Shown here: in pieces, positions 35,336 through 45,065 of the stretch
Layout of the letters: each line of letters begins with the position of its first letter
How positions within the stretch are numbered: position 1 is the first letter of the stretch
Origin: Rapana venosa
Lineage: Eukaryota > Mollusca > Gastropoda > Neogastropoda > Muricidae
Length of the DNA stretch: 64,000 nt
Assembly: GCA_028751875.1 (NCBI GenBank)
Contig: CM054157.1
Span: forward strand, 2,763,014-2,827,013
Direction of reading: 5' to 3'
Translations under genes and position numbers: made by a program
Notes under the pieces: model-generated
Seen by the model: only the letters and a program-made list of their open reading frames with translations
Databases searched by the model: none
Told to the model about the DNA's origin: nothing

Positions 35336-35445
35336 CCTCTCGGCTAGAGCTTCAAAGATCACCACTGGTAAGGTCTTCTGTACGCTACCACTTAATTTTG
35401 TCCATCACTAAGGTAGCTGCACTCCAACTTCAGGGATCAGGGTTG
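35336..35445 (-). repeat. B tail module, minus strand
   Basis: Reverse complement of the SINE B tail: CGGCTAGAGCTTCAAAGATC, ACCACTGGTAAGG, ATCACTAAGGTAGCTGCACTCC and AACTTCAGGGATCAG. Confidence 0.7.
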
Positions 35446-35553
35446 GGTTTTTTTTAATATCACTATTGGCAGTAAGCAATATTATTTTTGCTGTACTATC
35501 ATACATGGGGCCATCAACAGTGACCTTTCAATTTAAATCACTATTCAGTATTC

Positions 35554-35705
35554 TGAATCTGAATCTTATTTCATCAAAAACAACTAAGTAAAATAATGAT
35601 AATTAAATATTCGAAAATCTCACTTAGCTTGAATCTGAATCTTATTTCATCAAAAACAACTTAGTAAAATAATGATAATTAAATATTCCAAAATCTCACA
35701 TAGGT
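35554..35705. repeat. two-copy tandem duplication, 76-bp period
   Basis: TGAATCTGAATCTTATTTCA begins at 35554 and 35630. The rest of both copies (AAAATAATGATAATTAAATA and AAAATCTCAC) is nearly identical. Confidence 0.9.
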
Positions 35706-36454
35706 TATTTTGACTCAGTAGAAAGAACAAATGCCATCAAAAAGCCTCTTCTACCTACCACAGTAAAAAAAAAAAAAAACAACAAACAAAAAACCAACAA
35801 CAAACAAACAAAAAACTTTTTAAAAGCCTCTGAAACTGATCTGCAGTTAATAAAAATGACTGTTTAATTTTGCTCTCTTATGTTTTCACTTTTGTTTGTT
35901 TGTTATTTGTTTTGTTTGGGTTCCTTTTTGGTTGTTTTGTTTTGTTTTTTTGGGAGAGGGGGTTGTTGTTGTGGGTTGTTTTTTTGAGGGGGGGTTCTAC
36001 AAACATGCCTGCTCAAAGTTTTCAATGTCACATTAGCCTGCTGAAAGGCAGGAAAGATCTAGAAGTGCTGAGAGTGAGATTAAAAGTAAGTAAAACCACT
36101 CAAAGAAGTGAAAATGGGATCATGAATACGAGTACACTTCTGAGGTTCAAAGTCTGTATGCAAATGAGGAGGTCATGCTGATAAAAAAAAGTGATATGTT
36201 CACAATTCTCTGAGTTCTGGATTTATAAAATGATGAATACTAATCTACTCCAGTTAACTGTCTGAATGTGTGAGAGTGCCATGAACAAGATTATGTGACA
36301 TGTCTGTCATGTCAGCTCAAAAATCTCTTGTGGAAAAAAAGCAGCCTCTGGAGATAGTGTGGTTCATTTTCATAACACAACACAGCGATTTAAAACAACA
36401 GAAATTAACAAGATAAAACTCTGGCATTGCTACTCTTTTACAAGTTTTAAGTCT
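35706..36454. other. intergenic or intronic sequence, nothing recognised
   Basis: If PPTC7 continues to the left, this is intron 2. A-rich at 35765-35820 and GT-rich at 35890-35995. No PPTC7 exon 3 was found here. Confidence 0.35.
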
Positions 36455-36545
36455 GAAAATAGCCACCCTAATGCCAATGGGGGACAGAGTCACATACACA
36501 AAATCTCACCATTGGTGAACCTTGAACTAAGCCAAGCCAGGGAAT
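36455..36545 (+). repeat. B tail fragment
   Basis: AGCCACCCTAATGCCAATGG, AGTCACATACACAAAATCTC and ACCATTGGTGAACCTTGAAC, diverged but collinear with the shared SINE tail. Confidence 0.6.
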
Positions 36546-36608
36546 AACACACAAAAAACACTAACAAAACAAACAAAAAACCCCAACCAAACCATCAGAG
36601 ACTGACAA

Positions 36609-36848
36609 AGCTACAGCACATTCATCACTCAGAGCTACAGCACATTCATCACTCAGAGCTACAGCACATTCATCACTCAGAGCTACAGCACATTCATCAC
36701 TCAGAGCTACAGCACATTCATCACTCAGAGCTACAGCACATTCATCACTCAGAGCTACAGCACATTCATCACTCACAGCTACAGCACATTCATCACTCAC
36801 AGCTACAGCACATTCATCACTCACAGCTACAGCACATTCATCACTCAC
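36609..36848 (-). repeat. ten-copy 24-bp array containing repeated splice donors
   Basis: There are ten exact or one-base-variant copies of a 24-bp unit, with AGCTACAGCACATTC and ATCACTCA(G/C) on the plus strand. On the minus strand (PPTC7 sense) the four copies nearest the exon (36753-36848) each carry GTGAGT. The six more distant copies carry CTGAGT. The first GTGAGT (36848-36843) is the donor of PPTC7 exon 2. The open frame repeating SDECAVAV is only a translation of the array. Confidence 0.95.
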
Positions 36849-37028
36849 CCAGAAGGTGGTCCTTGTTCTCCAGCAGCTCCTGATAACTGGCAGCGATGAC
36901 AGAGGCCGGTGCCTTGGGCTGGAAGTGACCCTCCTTCACCATCCGCTCGCATGTTGCCATCAACTGCCGCGGGAACACTGAGGGGTCGATCCCATAATTC
37001 CTCCACCCTCCCACGCCATCTGCTACAC
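36849..37028 (-). CDS. PPTC7: PPTC7 coding exon 2
   Basis: This exon encodes residues 75-134 plus one base of a PP2C-family phosphatase: GVADGVGGW at the start (metal-binding DG), then [11 protein letters not shown] and [14 protein letters not shown]. It aligns without gaps, from memory, with animal PPTC7. The acceptor is AG at 37030-37029 after a T-rich stretch, and the donor is GTGAGT at 36848-36843. The exon is 180 nt, phase 1 at both ends, which fits exon 1's phase-1 donor. Reading through the donor gives an immediate in-frame TGA. An RTE copy lies only about 92 bp upstream of the acceptor, and the 24-bp array starts right at the donor. PPTC7 is a mitochondrial matrix/outer-membrane phosphatase linked to coenzyme Q synthesis and restraint of mitophagy (family knowledge). 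Confidence 0.93.
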
Positions 37029-37120
37029 CTGAACATAGATTGAAAAAAAAAAATTGTTGGTGGTCGTCCACAATATGTTTTCTGTTCAACTTAAGTATGC
37101 CCTTCTGTTTTTATCACTGC

Positions 37121-37950
37121 AGAACGATCACAAACCTCCGCTTCGCAGATGAAATTGATGGAATAGCAGGATCAGAAAAAGAGCTTGCCAGCCTAACAGA
37201 ACACTTGAATAAGGCCTCCAAAACATACGGCATGGAAATCAGTGCAGAGAAGACCAAACTGATGACTAATAACACCAACGGCATTAGCACTGATATCAGG
37301 GTTAATGACCAGAAGCTGGAAACAGTTCAAAGCTTCAAGTACCTGGGAGCCATTGTATCAGACCAGGGATCCAAGCCAGAAGTAGTATGCAGGACTGCAC
37401 AGATAATAACAGCTTTGTCAAAACTAAACACCATCTGGAGAGATAAAATTATCTCACTTATCTCCAAGATCAGACTAATACGCTCCCTTGTCATATCCAT
37501 ATTTCTGTATGCCTGTGAATCATGGACCCTGACTGCAGATTTGGAGAGAAGAGTACAGGCAGTGGAGATGAGATGCTTTCGGAGACTCCTTGGCATCTCC
37601 TACAAAGACCACATAAGCAACGAAAGCGTGCATAACAGAATCCAGCAAACCATTGGACCCTATGAGAACCTTCTAACGATCGTGAAAAAGCGTAAACTTA
37701 AATGGTATGGGCATGTCACAAGATCCAAAGGACTTGCAAAGACAGTTTTGCAAGGCACTGTCCAAGGAGGAAGAAGAAGAGGCAGACCAAGGAAGAGCTG
37801 GGAGGATAACATCAGCGAATGGACAGGCCTAGAACTCAACAAAACCCTGAGAAAGGCAGAACAGAGAGAGGAATGGAGGGAACTGGTTGTTGAGTCTTTG
37901 AGGGTGCCCCCACGGTCGGCAGACTACGGGACAGATAGATAGATAGATAG
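37121..37950 (+). mobile_element. RTE-like LINE, 5'-truncated, antisense in PPTC7 intron 1
   Basis: An open frame from about 37121 to 37942 covers the RT active-site region to the end of ORF2. It is followed by a short (ATAG)n tail. FADEIDG occurs where the family has FADDIDG, so the second catalytic aspartate is replaced. Further blocks are MEISAEKTKLM, YLGAI, YACESWTL, RLLGISYKDH, WYGHVTRSKGLAKT and RRRGRPRKSWEDNI. There is no internal stop. It is almost identical to the copy at 20408-20949. I could not identify a target-site duplication. Confidence 0.85.
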
Positions 37951-39059
37951 AAAAGCGACTGATCACACCTTACTGATCATAGAAAACATTTTTTTGGCAA
38001 AAAGCAAACATGTGTACATTCTTTCAAAGAGCTGAGGCAACAGTTCTGAATAAAGTTCTGAACAGGACTGAATCATGTGGCATCATCGAAAAACATGTTT
38101 GCAATTATCATGCTTGGAAGCTTTTTTTTTTTAATTGAATAGAATTAAATTATAAACCAATACCAACCACCACAATATATAGGATAAAAACAAGTAAAAG
38201 ATAAACCAAATTCAAAAGATAAACGACCTTTTCCTCCCCCCCCCCCCAGGTCTACCAACATTTTTTTTAAAAGGGGGAGGGGGGGACTTCAATTATAGAT
38301 TGGAAGGGGGGAGGGGCTGCTTTAAAAAGTTCAATGATTAAATTAATGCTGACAACAAAGACAAGTGTACAGTGAAACAGTTTTAATCAATAAAATGCTC
38401 AGGCAGACCACACCACCGATTTCACTCATGTTACACTGCTGAGGTTCTGTAACCAAAAAATCCTTATTAAAAGTTATTTGCCCTTGGCAATGGCATGCAT
38501 TGGGTCCACTCTCCAGGCTTGGATTTCATTGGTATGTCCCAGCCTTTGTTCAGGGCAGAGAGGACTTTTGTTCTCTGCCAGCTAGGAAATGACCCTGGGG
38601 CCTTTCTCCTGTGCTCTATCTAGATCTTCATTCAGGTCTGTGAGTTACACTGGTCACATTCACAGTCCTTTTGTTGTGTAGAAGTCTCCATGGGGACAGA
38701 GTCAGCTATTGTCAGCCCACCACTGACAGGGGTTTCTTTGTGCTCTGTCTGCTCTGTGGCTTCCTTGACGTCACAGTTCCTCTTCACTGTTGGGTGTTCT
38801 TGTTGGAACCCCTGCTTACAGGTTTATTGTCATAATTATTATGATCAGAGCAGTGTTGTTTTGCCAGAAGACCAGCCTGTATACTGGTGGATTTTTGTAC
38901 GTCCACAGTTCATACAGAAAGAAGGATCATTGTTTGAATGTTTTGTGTGAGAATACTACTGCTGATAAAAATTAAAGACAAAAAAAACCCCAACCAGGTA
39001 TGTTAAGTTTGTGCTTAGTTTTAAATGATTCCAAATAAATCTGAAACTTACAAAATACT
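37951..39059. other. intron sequence, partly low complexity
   Basis: C/G-rich runs at 38236-38250 and 38270-38320. 38480-38985 is less AT-rich, ends in ATTAAAGACAAAAAAAAC and may be the 3' end of an unrecognised retroelement. Confidence 0.35.
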
Positions 39060-39300
39060 GGAATGATTATGATTATGAATCTCATGGTAAGAAAGTTGTC
39101 CAGATCAAGGATGAGGGCAGAATGAAAAGAGGCAGACCACCTACATCCCACATTTTCAACACCACTGACATCGGCAGTCTGGGAGGTCTAAGACTAAGGG
39201 AGATCAAAGAACTCAGAAGAAAGAGAGAAAGATGGCAAACTCTGGTGGCACTATGTGAAGCTCGAACTGGTGACACTGGTGATCCATCTTAACAGGTGAC
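39060..39300 (+). pseudogene. LINE ORF2 C-terminal fragment
   Basis: Translation in one frame gives MKRGRPPTS, then a stretch ending ELRRKRERWQTLV and a stop after about 58 codons (near 39291). The R-G-R-P motif followed by a late R-x-R-W is typical of non-LTR ORF2 C-termini. Too little remains to assign a clade. Confidence 0.6.
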
Positions 39301-39666
39301 AGGTCCAACTACCATGAGCCTTGAGTAACTGAATAATGTGTAGGAAAGTTATTACAACCAGTGTACAAAATCTGCACTATAACTAGTATTACTATACTAT
39401 AGTTCGTGAAGTTTGTTTGCTATGATCATTTTGAATACAGGCACTCAACGGTAGCGCAACAGTGACAACACATTTTTGCTCAAATGACAGACATTGAGAC
39501 AACAATAGTTGCTGTATGAGTGTTTGAGGGAGAAGAAGAAACAAAACAAAAAGTATGATACACAGCAAAACAAGACACTTTTACTGTGTTTTAGACAGAA
39601 CAAGTGTTAGCAAACTGTTTAAAAGTTATTCTAAAAATTTCATTGACAATATTTTTAACAGAAAAA

Positions 39667-39717
<51 letters not shown>

Positions 39718-40596
39718 TGTCTGTCTGAAATTAGACTTTTTTTGCGTAAATTAAAAATTTTATGGCAGAAAAAACTTCTTGATCATGCTCAGATGATGTT
39801 TCTCTTTTTGGTCATAATCAAAAGAATTTAAGTAACTTTAATGATTTAAGTTTTAACTAGACTCAGCAGAAACTAGAATCAGTAGAATGTCATCATGATC
39901 AGAGTACTTTATTTGTAGTTATCTTACAGAGCTAGACATAAGCTGAGGTTGTTCACTATTTTTTAAAATTATACCTTAAATTTTACAAACTGATTATAGA
40001 TGTCTAACACTGTAACAGAACACTTAACAGTGACAAGTGGGTTATAATATTTAAATATAACGTTCTAACAGTAATACAGTAATACACAACACAAATACAC
40101 CAAAAAAGAAGTCACACTATTACTTTTTGTTTTCATTGTAGAACAGATTGACATGTGATGATGTGAATTGATTTACAGAAATTACACAGTCTTTACGCTT
40201 AAGGAAGAAAATGTGTGGAAAAAAATTAATAAGAAAAGGAAAGAAATGCAATATGAAGGAAAAAAATCCGCCCCAAACTTTCCCCCACCCATCAGGGGTT
40301 AAAAAGAAAGAAAAGAAAAAGCAAGACTGATAATACTTAAGTACTTTAGTTTAAGACAAACATTGGATATTGGCTTATTGCTATTGCCAGTATTGGATAC
40401 AATTATTAATATTAATAAATTATTATTCATTATCATTATAGAATTAATTATTTCCAAACTGATATAACAACATTAAAATCTATTTCTGGAATAGGCTAGA
40501 ACTAGTTAGTTAGAAAAATATTGATTTTATTTAAAAAAAAGAAAGCATTGTACATAATGTATTCAATTTCAACAGCCTTTTTGAGTGTTCAACACT
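39301..40596. other. intron sequence with (GT)n
   Basis: (GT)n at 39669-39716 followed by (CTGT)n. AT-rich elsewhere; no exon recognised. Confidence 0.45.
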
Positions 40597-40975
40597 AATA
40601 ATAATATATGGAATTTATATAGCGCTGAATCTTGTAAAAAAAAAAAAAAAAAAAATCGAAGTGCTTGCACTCAATCATTTACAGGCATGCAACTCTCTTT
40701 AAACATAATGAACAACAGATTTACAAAACCATGCGCGCGCACGTATGCACGCATGCACGCACACACACGCACATACACACACACACACACTCGGAACAAC
40801 ACTTAGAAAGTGAAAGATGCTGTTGAAAATTAGGGACAGATATTTGGGGGGAAAGTCTCAGGTAGGAAATAAGTGTGTTTTGAGGCTGGATTTGAAGGTA
40901 TCAAGTGAAGGCTTTTGGCGAAGTGAAAGAGGGAGGTCATTCCAGGTCGATGGACCAGAAACAGAGAAGGAACTA
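40597..40975 (-). mobile_element. L2/CR1-like LINE 3' end, about 380 bp
   Basis: On the minus strand this starts within the ORF2 C-terminus (reverse of GGTCGATGGACCAGAAACAG, as at 8340-8360). It runs through the 3' UTR with (TG)n and ends in ATTCAGCGCTATATAAATTCC and a TATTATTATT tail. A poly-A run of about 21 (40638-40658, plus strand) replaces part of the AAGCAACAAATC segment. Confidence 0.8.
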
Positions 40976-41374
40976 CAGAGTAACTGCAAATTACTCAGCA
41001 CTAGTTCAGAAGAACAATTAACATGAATAGCAGAATACTAAACCTGAAATGAATTCTAGCCTGTACTTTATCCATAAACTAATAAACAATGGTTTGATAT
41101 ATATATTTTTTAAATCACTGTTTAAAGTGTTTTAGAGTTTTGACTTACTAATTTACTATACTTTAAAGTTTACAATAAATACTAAAATAGCAAACTTCAT
41201 ACAGAAACAGCACCAAAAAAATAGAATACACATGTATACATAGGTATACTACATTTTTTCTTGTAAAATGTATTGAATAAGTTTGTTTCTGTGTCTTTCA
41301 TTCAAGTTTCATACACACATACATGATACACACATATATATACTTATATAGCTGTCACTCCATGACATTCAGTG

Positions 41375-41417
<43 letters not shown>

Positions 41418-41861
41418 GCCCATTAAATCATCATAGACATAGTACACTACAGAACAGTCCTATCTCATAATGATAAGAAAACAGGTGCACTTAAAAACAA
41501 ACAGGAAACAGATACACGTTTTAAAAAAACTACAACAAAACAATAAGCACGTGTGGAGATTACGCAAATTCACGTCACGTATTGAAACATTACGCAACCT
41601 CAAACACATCCTTCCCATAGCTATTTCTTAGAGCTAGCATTGACCCGTGGCCTCAGCACCTCAATACACTGACCTCATATGACCTACTTCTGCGTCCCGG
41701 GCCGTTATGATGGTTGGTCCAATCGTTAACAAAGACAAAACAATAACAAAAGATGTCTTCGATCATTTTTATAGGAAAGCATCACTACCCACCCAGCCGA
41801 AAGAACATGTTACACGAGAAGCTGTCTGGGTAAACATGAAAGAAAAAATACTTCAACTTAC
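40976..41861. other. intron sequence near PPTC7 exon 1
   Basis: (CA)n at 41374-41413. CG dinucleotides become more frequent from about 41560, approaching exon 1. No other feature recognised. Confidence 0.4.
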
Positions 41862-42084
41862 CTATCACATCTGCTGTTTTACTTTTCGCTATAAAATAAG
41901 CGTCATCACCGAAGTTCCATTTATTGAAAACAGCATTTTTGGCCACTGATTTAGAAAACCCATGTGACCCCGTGACCAAATGAAGAGGTTGTTTCTGCTG
42001 TCCAGGCTTCAACTGAAACTCATTGTGGATTCCTGCCACCAAAGCACGGGCTACAAGCCGGCCATATAAAGCAACCGCTTGCAT
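41862..42084 (-). CDS. PPTC7: PPTC7 coding exon 1 (start and first 74 residues)
   Basis: This exon encodes the N-terminus of the PP2C-type phosphatase. The start is the ATG at 42084-42082, which gives MQAVALYGRLVARALVAG and matches animal PPTC7 N-termini. The frame stays open upstream to about 42123 but without an earlier in-frame ATG. Residues 1-18 have arginines at 9 and 13 and no acidic residue, as in a mitochondrial presequence. The conserved catalytic region starts with LVTGSHGF (36-43) and GDDAYFIAKSKTADVI (59-74), where GDD belongs to the PP2C metal centre. The donor is GTAAGT at 41861-41856, phase 1, matching exon 2. The remaining exons were not found. Confidence 0.95.
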
Positions 42085-42330
42085 GACAATCGCACTGCAG
42101 ATTCTTTGGAGTTTCTCTCTCACATGTCCATTGTGTTCGAAACGGCAACCCTGATCGATGTGTCAGCGGCCACACATGACTTTCAACTGGTCGGCTCCAT
42201 CTTTGTCTCCTTTCTGACGTCACTTGACCTTAGGCAAGTAAGGGAAATAACCCTGAAGGTCGACAAGGTTATGGCGGCACTCCATACATTACCATTTGAC
42301 ACTCCACAAACCTGACCTTCAAAATGAAAT
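42085..42330 (-). promoter_or_regulatory. PPTC7 5' region with CRE-like palindrome
   Basis: The sequence upstream of the PPTC7 start is richer in CG than its surroundings. It contains a perfect TGACGTCA palindrome at 42215-42222, 131-138 bp before the ATG, the consensus for CREB/ATF factors. No TATA box is evident. The transcription start cannot be placed from sequence alone. Confidence 0.4.
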
Positions 42331-42815
42331 CAGAGAAAAAAGTTCTAAAGTAAACCCTTTTGTTTTTCTTCGATTCCCAACAAGGATATCTTTTTTTTTG
42401 TAAAGTTTGCAGTGATAAGTAAGAGTTTGAACAAACGGGTATCTTTACATACCACTATTCACTGACAACATACTCATTTCCCAAGTTAATTTGTCATTGC
42501 CATTGTCTAAAGCAGATTTTGTTGTCTTGAATAGTAAAATGTTCCTCGAATTGTGACAAATCATTCAAAGTGGCAAAGAAAATGGCAAGCGTGCATACAA
42601 GATTGAAGCTGAGCAGAACACGTTCAAAACTGCCAGCTAAACAATCATTGGTACATGTTCAACATATGTTGTCGCATACCCCAAACTAGATAAATGAATC
42701 AATTATCAATTGATTTTTCATAAAGGAATAAAAAGAGCATCATGAACATTGTCAGTGTTTTACAAGACATTTTGCTTTTGTTTTGGAAAAGTATCCCATC
42801 TGTAAATAGCAAGAG
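42331..42815. other. intergenic sequence, nothing recognised
   Basis: AT-rich, with no feature recognised. Confidence 0.3.
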
Positions 42816-42819
42816 AATG

Positions 42820-42864
42820 AATAGTAGTGGTAGCAGCACAGCAGCAGCAGTAGTAGTAGTAGTG

Positions 42865-42898
<34 letters not shown>

Positions 42899-42904
42899 TA
42901 GTAA

Positions 42905-42946
<42 letters not shown>

Positions 42947-42957
42947 GGGAATAGTAG
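42820..42957. repeat. (GTA)n microsatellite
   Basis: About 40 GTA/GTG/GCA triplets, mostly pure GTA. Val-rich and Leu-rich frames over it are artefacts. Confidence 0.95.
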
Positions 42958-43045
42958 TATACAATAATGACAGACTTTTGAACCAGATTAATTCAGCCAA
43001 CTAGGTCTAGCAACTACATTTTTTGTGGGTCTTTTTTTTTTTTTT

Positions 43046-43170
43046 GGGGGGGGGGGGGGGGGGGTCTTCGGCTAAAGCTCTGAGGTTCACCAATGGTGAG
43101 TTTTTTTCCTATGCAACCACTTTTTCTCCCACCATGAAGGTAGCCACATTCCCACTTCGGGGAAGGAGGC
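43046..43170 (-). repeat. poly-G plus B tail, minus strand
   Basis: About 15 T and 19 G (43046-43064) run directly into the reverse complement of the SINE B tail (GGCTAAAGCTCTGAGGTTCA, CCAATGGTGAG, CACCATGAAGGTAGCCACATTCC). Read in SINE orientation, the tail ends in (C)n(A)n. Confidence 0.8.
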
Positions 43171-43558
43171 CAGTCATAGTTTCTCTGTTGTATATGCACC
43201 AGCATCATGGCTCTGACAAGAAGCAGCTATTGTTGCTAGTATGTACTAGGCTTGCTATCTGACTGAACAGACTTTTAAGGATGACTCAATGTGAAACAAT
43301 ACTGCAGGATCTGGTTTTGTAATTCCTTTCCTAAAGATAAACAAATCATATTGTCTCTGGAAAAGATTCTCGATGTTTGCTGCAGAATGGTATTTATTCT
43401 TATTTCTTTGTTTTAAAAGTGTGATACCACCATTTATGTGTTGTTGTTTTGTAAACAGCCGTTTGTATTTACTAGAAGCTATATTACATAGCTTATAAAC
43501 CTGAAAGTCGAAAGCAGGGATTGATTTATTCTTGCTTTTGTTTGTTTGTTTGTTTGTT
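43171..43558. other. intergenic sequence, nothing recognised
   Basis: No feature recognised; (TTTG)n at 43541-43558. Confidence 0.3.
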
Positions 43559-43640
43559 CATCTGGCTAGGGCTCCGGTATTTACCTTAGTGAGATTTTGT
43601 GTATGCGACCATTAATTTACCCGCCATTAAGGTAGGAATT
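43559..43640 (-). repeat. B tail fragment, minus strand
   Basis: TCTGGCTAGGGCTCCGG, TAGTGAGATTTTGTGTATGC and CCCGCCATTAAGGTAGG, a shortened reverse copy of the B tail. Confidence 0.6.
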
Positions 43641-44070
43641 TGTCAGAAAAGGAATTAAAACCAGATGCTTTTGAAATTAATGCGTCATTAAAAAACTATA
43701 TGCTATCTATACATTTTCTTAAGGAGCATGAAATATTTCCTCATCTTTGGTATATTTCAAGTTTGATTTTCAAACTTAGTTCGGATTCTTAGAAAATTAA
43801 ATTTTCCCAAAGTGTAGCATGTGCTTGCTCCAATTCACTACCTCGTGAGCACATTCTTTATTAATGTCTTGTTTTGAATTGTATATAATTATGGTGACCC
43901 CCAATACTGACAATGAATTAGCAAAGTCTTGCGAATTGTAATCGTAGACACTTACAGTTATTGATATAATATAGCAAAATCATCTCGCGATCTACCATTA
44001 ATTAATCTGTTATTGTAGTATTTAACTACTCTGTCATTTTAATTCAACTCATCTGCCCCCACCCCCACCC

Positions 44071-44075
<5 letters not shown>
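43641..44075. other. intergenic sequence, nothing recognised
   Basis: AT-rich, with no feature recognised. Confidence 0.3.

Positions 44076-44127
<52 letters not shown>
44076..44127. repeat. (CT)n microsatellite
   Basis: About 50 bp of CT. Confidence 0.95.
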
Positions 44128-44131
<4 letters not shown>

Positions 44132-44210
44132 TAGTCTTTTAAAAACGGTGAGTTTTGTTGTTGTTGTTGTTTTAAGTTCAATATTTACTAGGAGTGATAA
44201 AACAAAAACT

Positions 44211-44626
44211 GGGGGGGGGGGGGGGGGGGGTGCAGGATAGTCTAGTGGTTAAAGCGTTGTGCTGGTGATCTGACAGCCAGGGATCGAGTCACCACGGAGA
44301 CGCCCGTCTGAGAGAATTCTACATTGGAGTTAACATTAGCACATACTCCACTCACCAAAAAGTCCCCAGATGACCACTATAAACCGAGGCCCCGTGTGCC
44401 AACACCAGCAGAACATCTTGCACACACGTTAAAAATCCATTTGGCCTTTTGGAAGAATAGGGTACTTCAGGCTGGTCTGAAGGGATGACAAAATTAAAAA
44501 AAACTGCATGCACATGCGTGTTTAGAGATCATCCCCGAAGTCGGAATGCCACTACCCTAATGGTGGGTATGAACAGTGGCATACGCAAATCCTCACCATA
44601 AGTGAACCTGGAGACCTAGGAACAAA
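44211..44626 (+). repeat. SINE family A joined to B tail, preceded by poly-G
   Basis: 20 G (44211-44230), then GCAGGATAGTCTAGTGGTTA, CCAGGGATCGAGTCACC, GGAGTTAACATTAGCA, AAAAAGTCCCCAGATGACC, AGAACATCTTGCACACACG, AAGTCGGAATGCCACTACC and CATAAGTGAACCTGGAGACC. Head, body and B tail are all recognisable. Confidence 0.8.
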
Positions 44627-44799
44627 AACATTAAACAAAAAACCCACACAAAAGGCCTTTTATTTCGAGGATAATGGCAGCATATTGTGGCCAAGTTGAG
44701 CTTGGCTAGCCAGTCTCTCTCTGGGTAGTTTTGTGAATAGGGGATATGTTTGTCATCCATACCACCAGCCAGGCTCATCCAGGCTGTTTTCCTACAAAA

Positions 44800-44909
44800 G
44801 ATGGGGGGAGGGGGGGGGGGGTTAATTTGTGCATAAGATGTCACTGAGATGTATGTGTTTGCATAGTGTAAAAAATCTCATCCAAAGGATGGGGGGGGGG
44901 GGGGGGGGA
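44800..44909. repeat. two poly-G-rich tracts
   Basis: GGGGGGAGGGGGGGGGGG at about 44803-44821, and about 19 G at 44890-44908. Confidence 0.85.
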
Positions 44910-44939
44910 GCGTGCCATCACTACCTATGTTAATTCCAA

Positions 44940-45065
44940 GGAAACATCCCTATCGAGCAGATATCTATATTGAGACTTGAACCTACTTCCTCAGTTACTG
45001 TCACATCACGAATACGATGCTCTTACCACTAAACAGTTGGCCCACAACATGTTAGTGCTGATGCT
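44940..45065 (-). repeat. tRNA-like SINE head, minus strand
   Basis: On the minus strand GGCCAACTGTTTAGTGGTAA (A box) and AGTAGGTTCAAGTCTCAA (B box) are spaced as in a tRNA. The arms do not form a complete cloverleaf by eye, so I call it a SINE head. Confidence 0.5.

Larger units (their letters stand above)
37029..41861 (-). other. PPTC7: PPTC7 intron 1
   Basis: This 4,833-bp GT-AG intron is defined by donor GTAAGT (41861-41856) and acceptor AG (37030-37029). It holds an antisense RTE-like copy (37121-37950), LINE remnants at 39060-39300 and 40597-40975, and (GT)n at 39669-39722. The rest looks single-copy and AT-rich. TTGACGTCA-like and CACGTCACG motifs occur at 38766 and 41574, but I have no evidence they function. 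Confidence 0.85.

Noticed and set aside
36561..36848. Frame of repeated SDECAVAV octapeptides
   Set aside because: The 24-bp array is a multiple of three and stays open by chance. It lies in the intron and is out of frame with PPTC7 exon 2, whose read-through hits TGA at once.
41707..41949. 80-codon plus-strand frame over PPTC7 exon 1
   Set aside because: It is the antisense shadow of the conserved PPTC7 exon, which has splice site and homology support on the minus strand.
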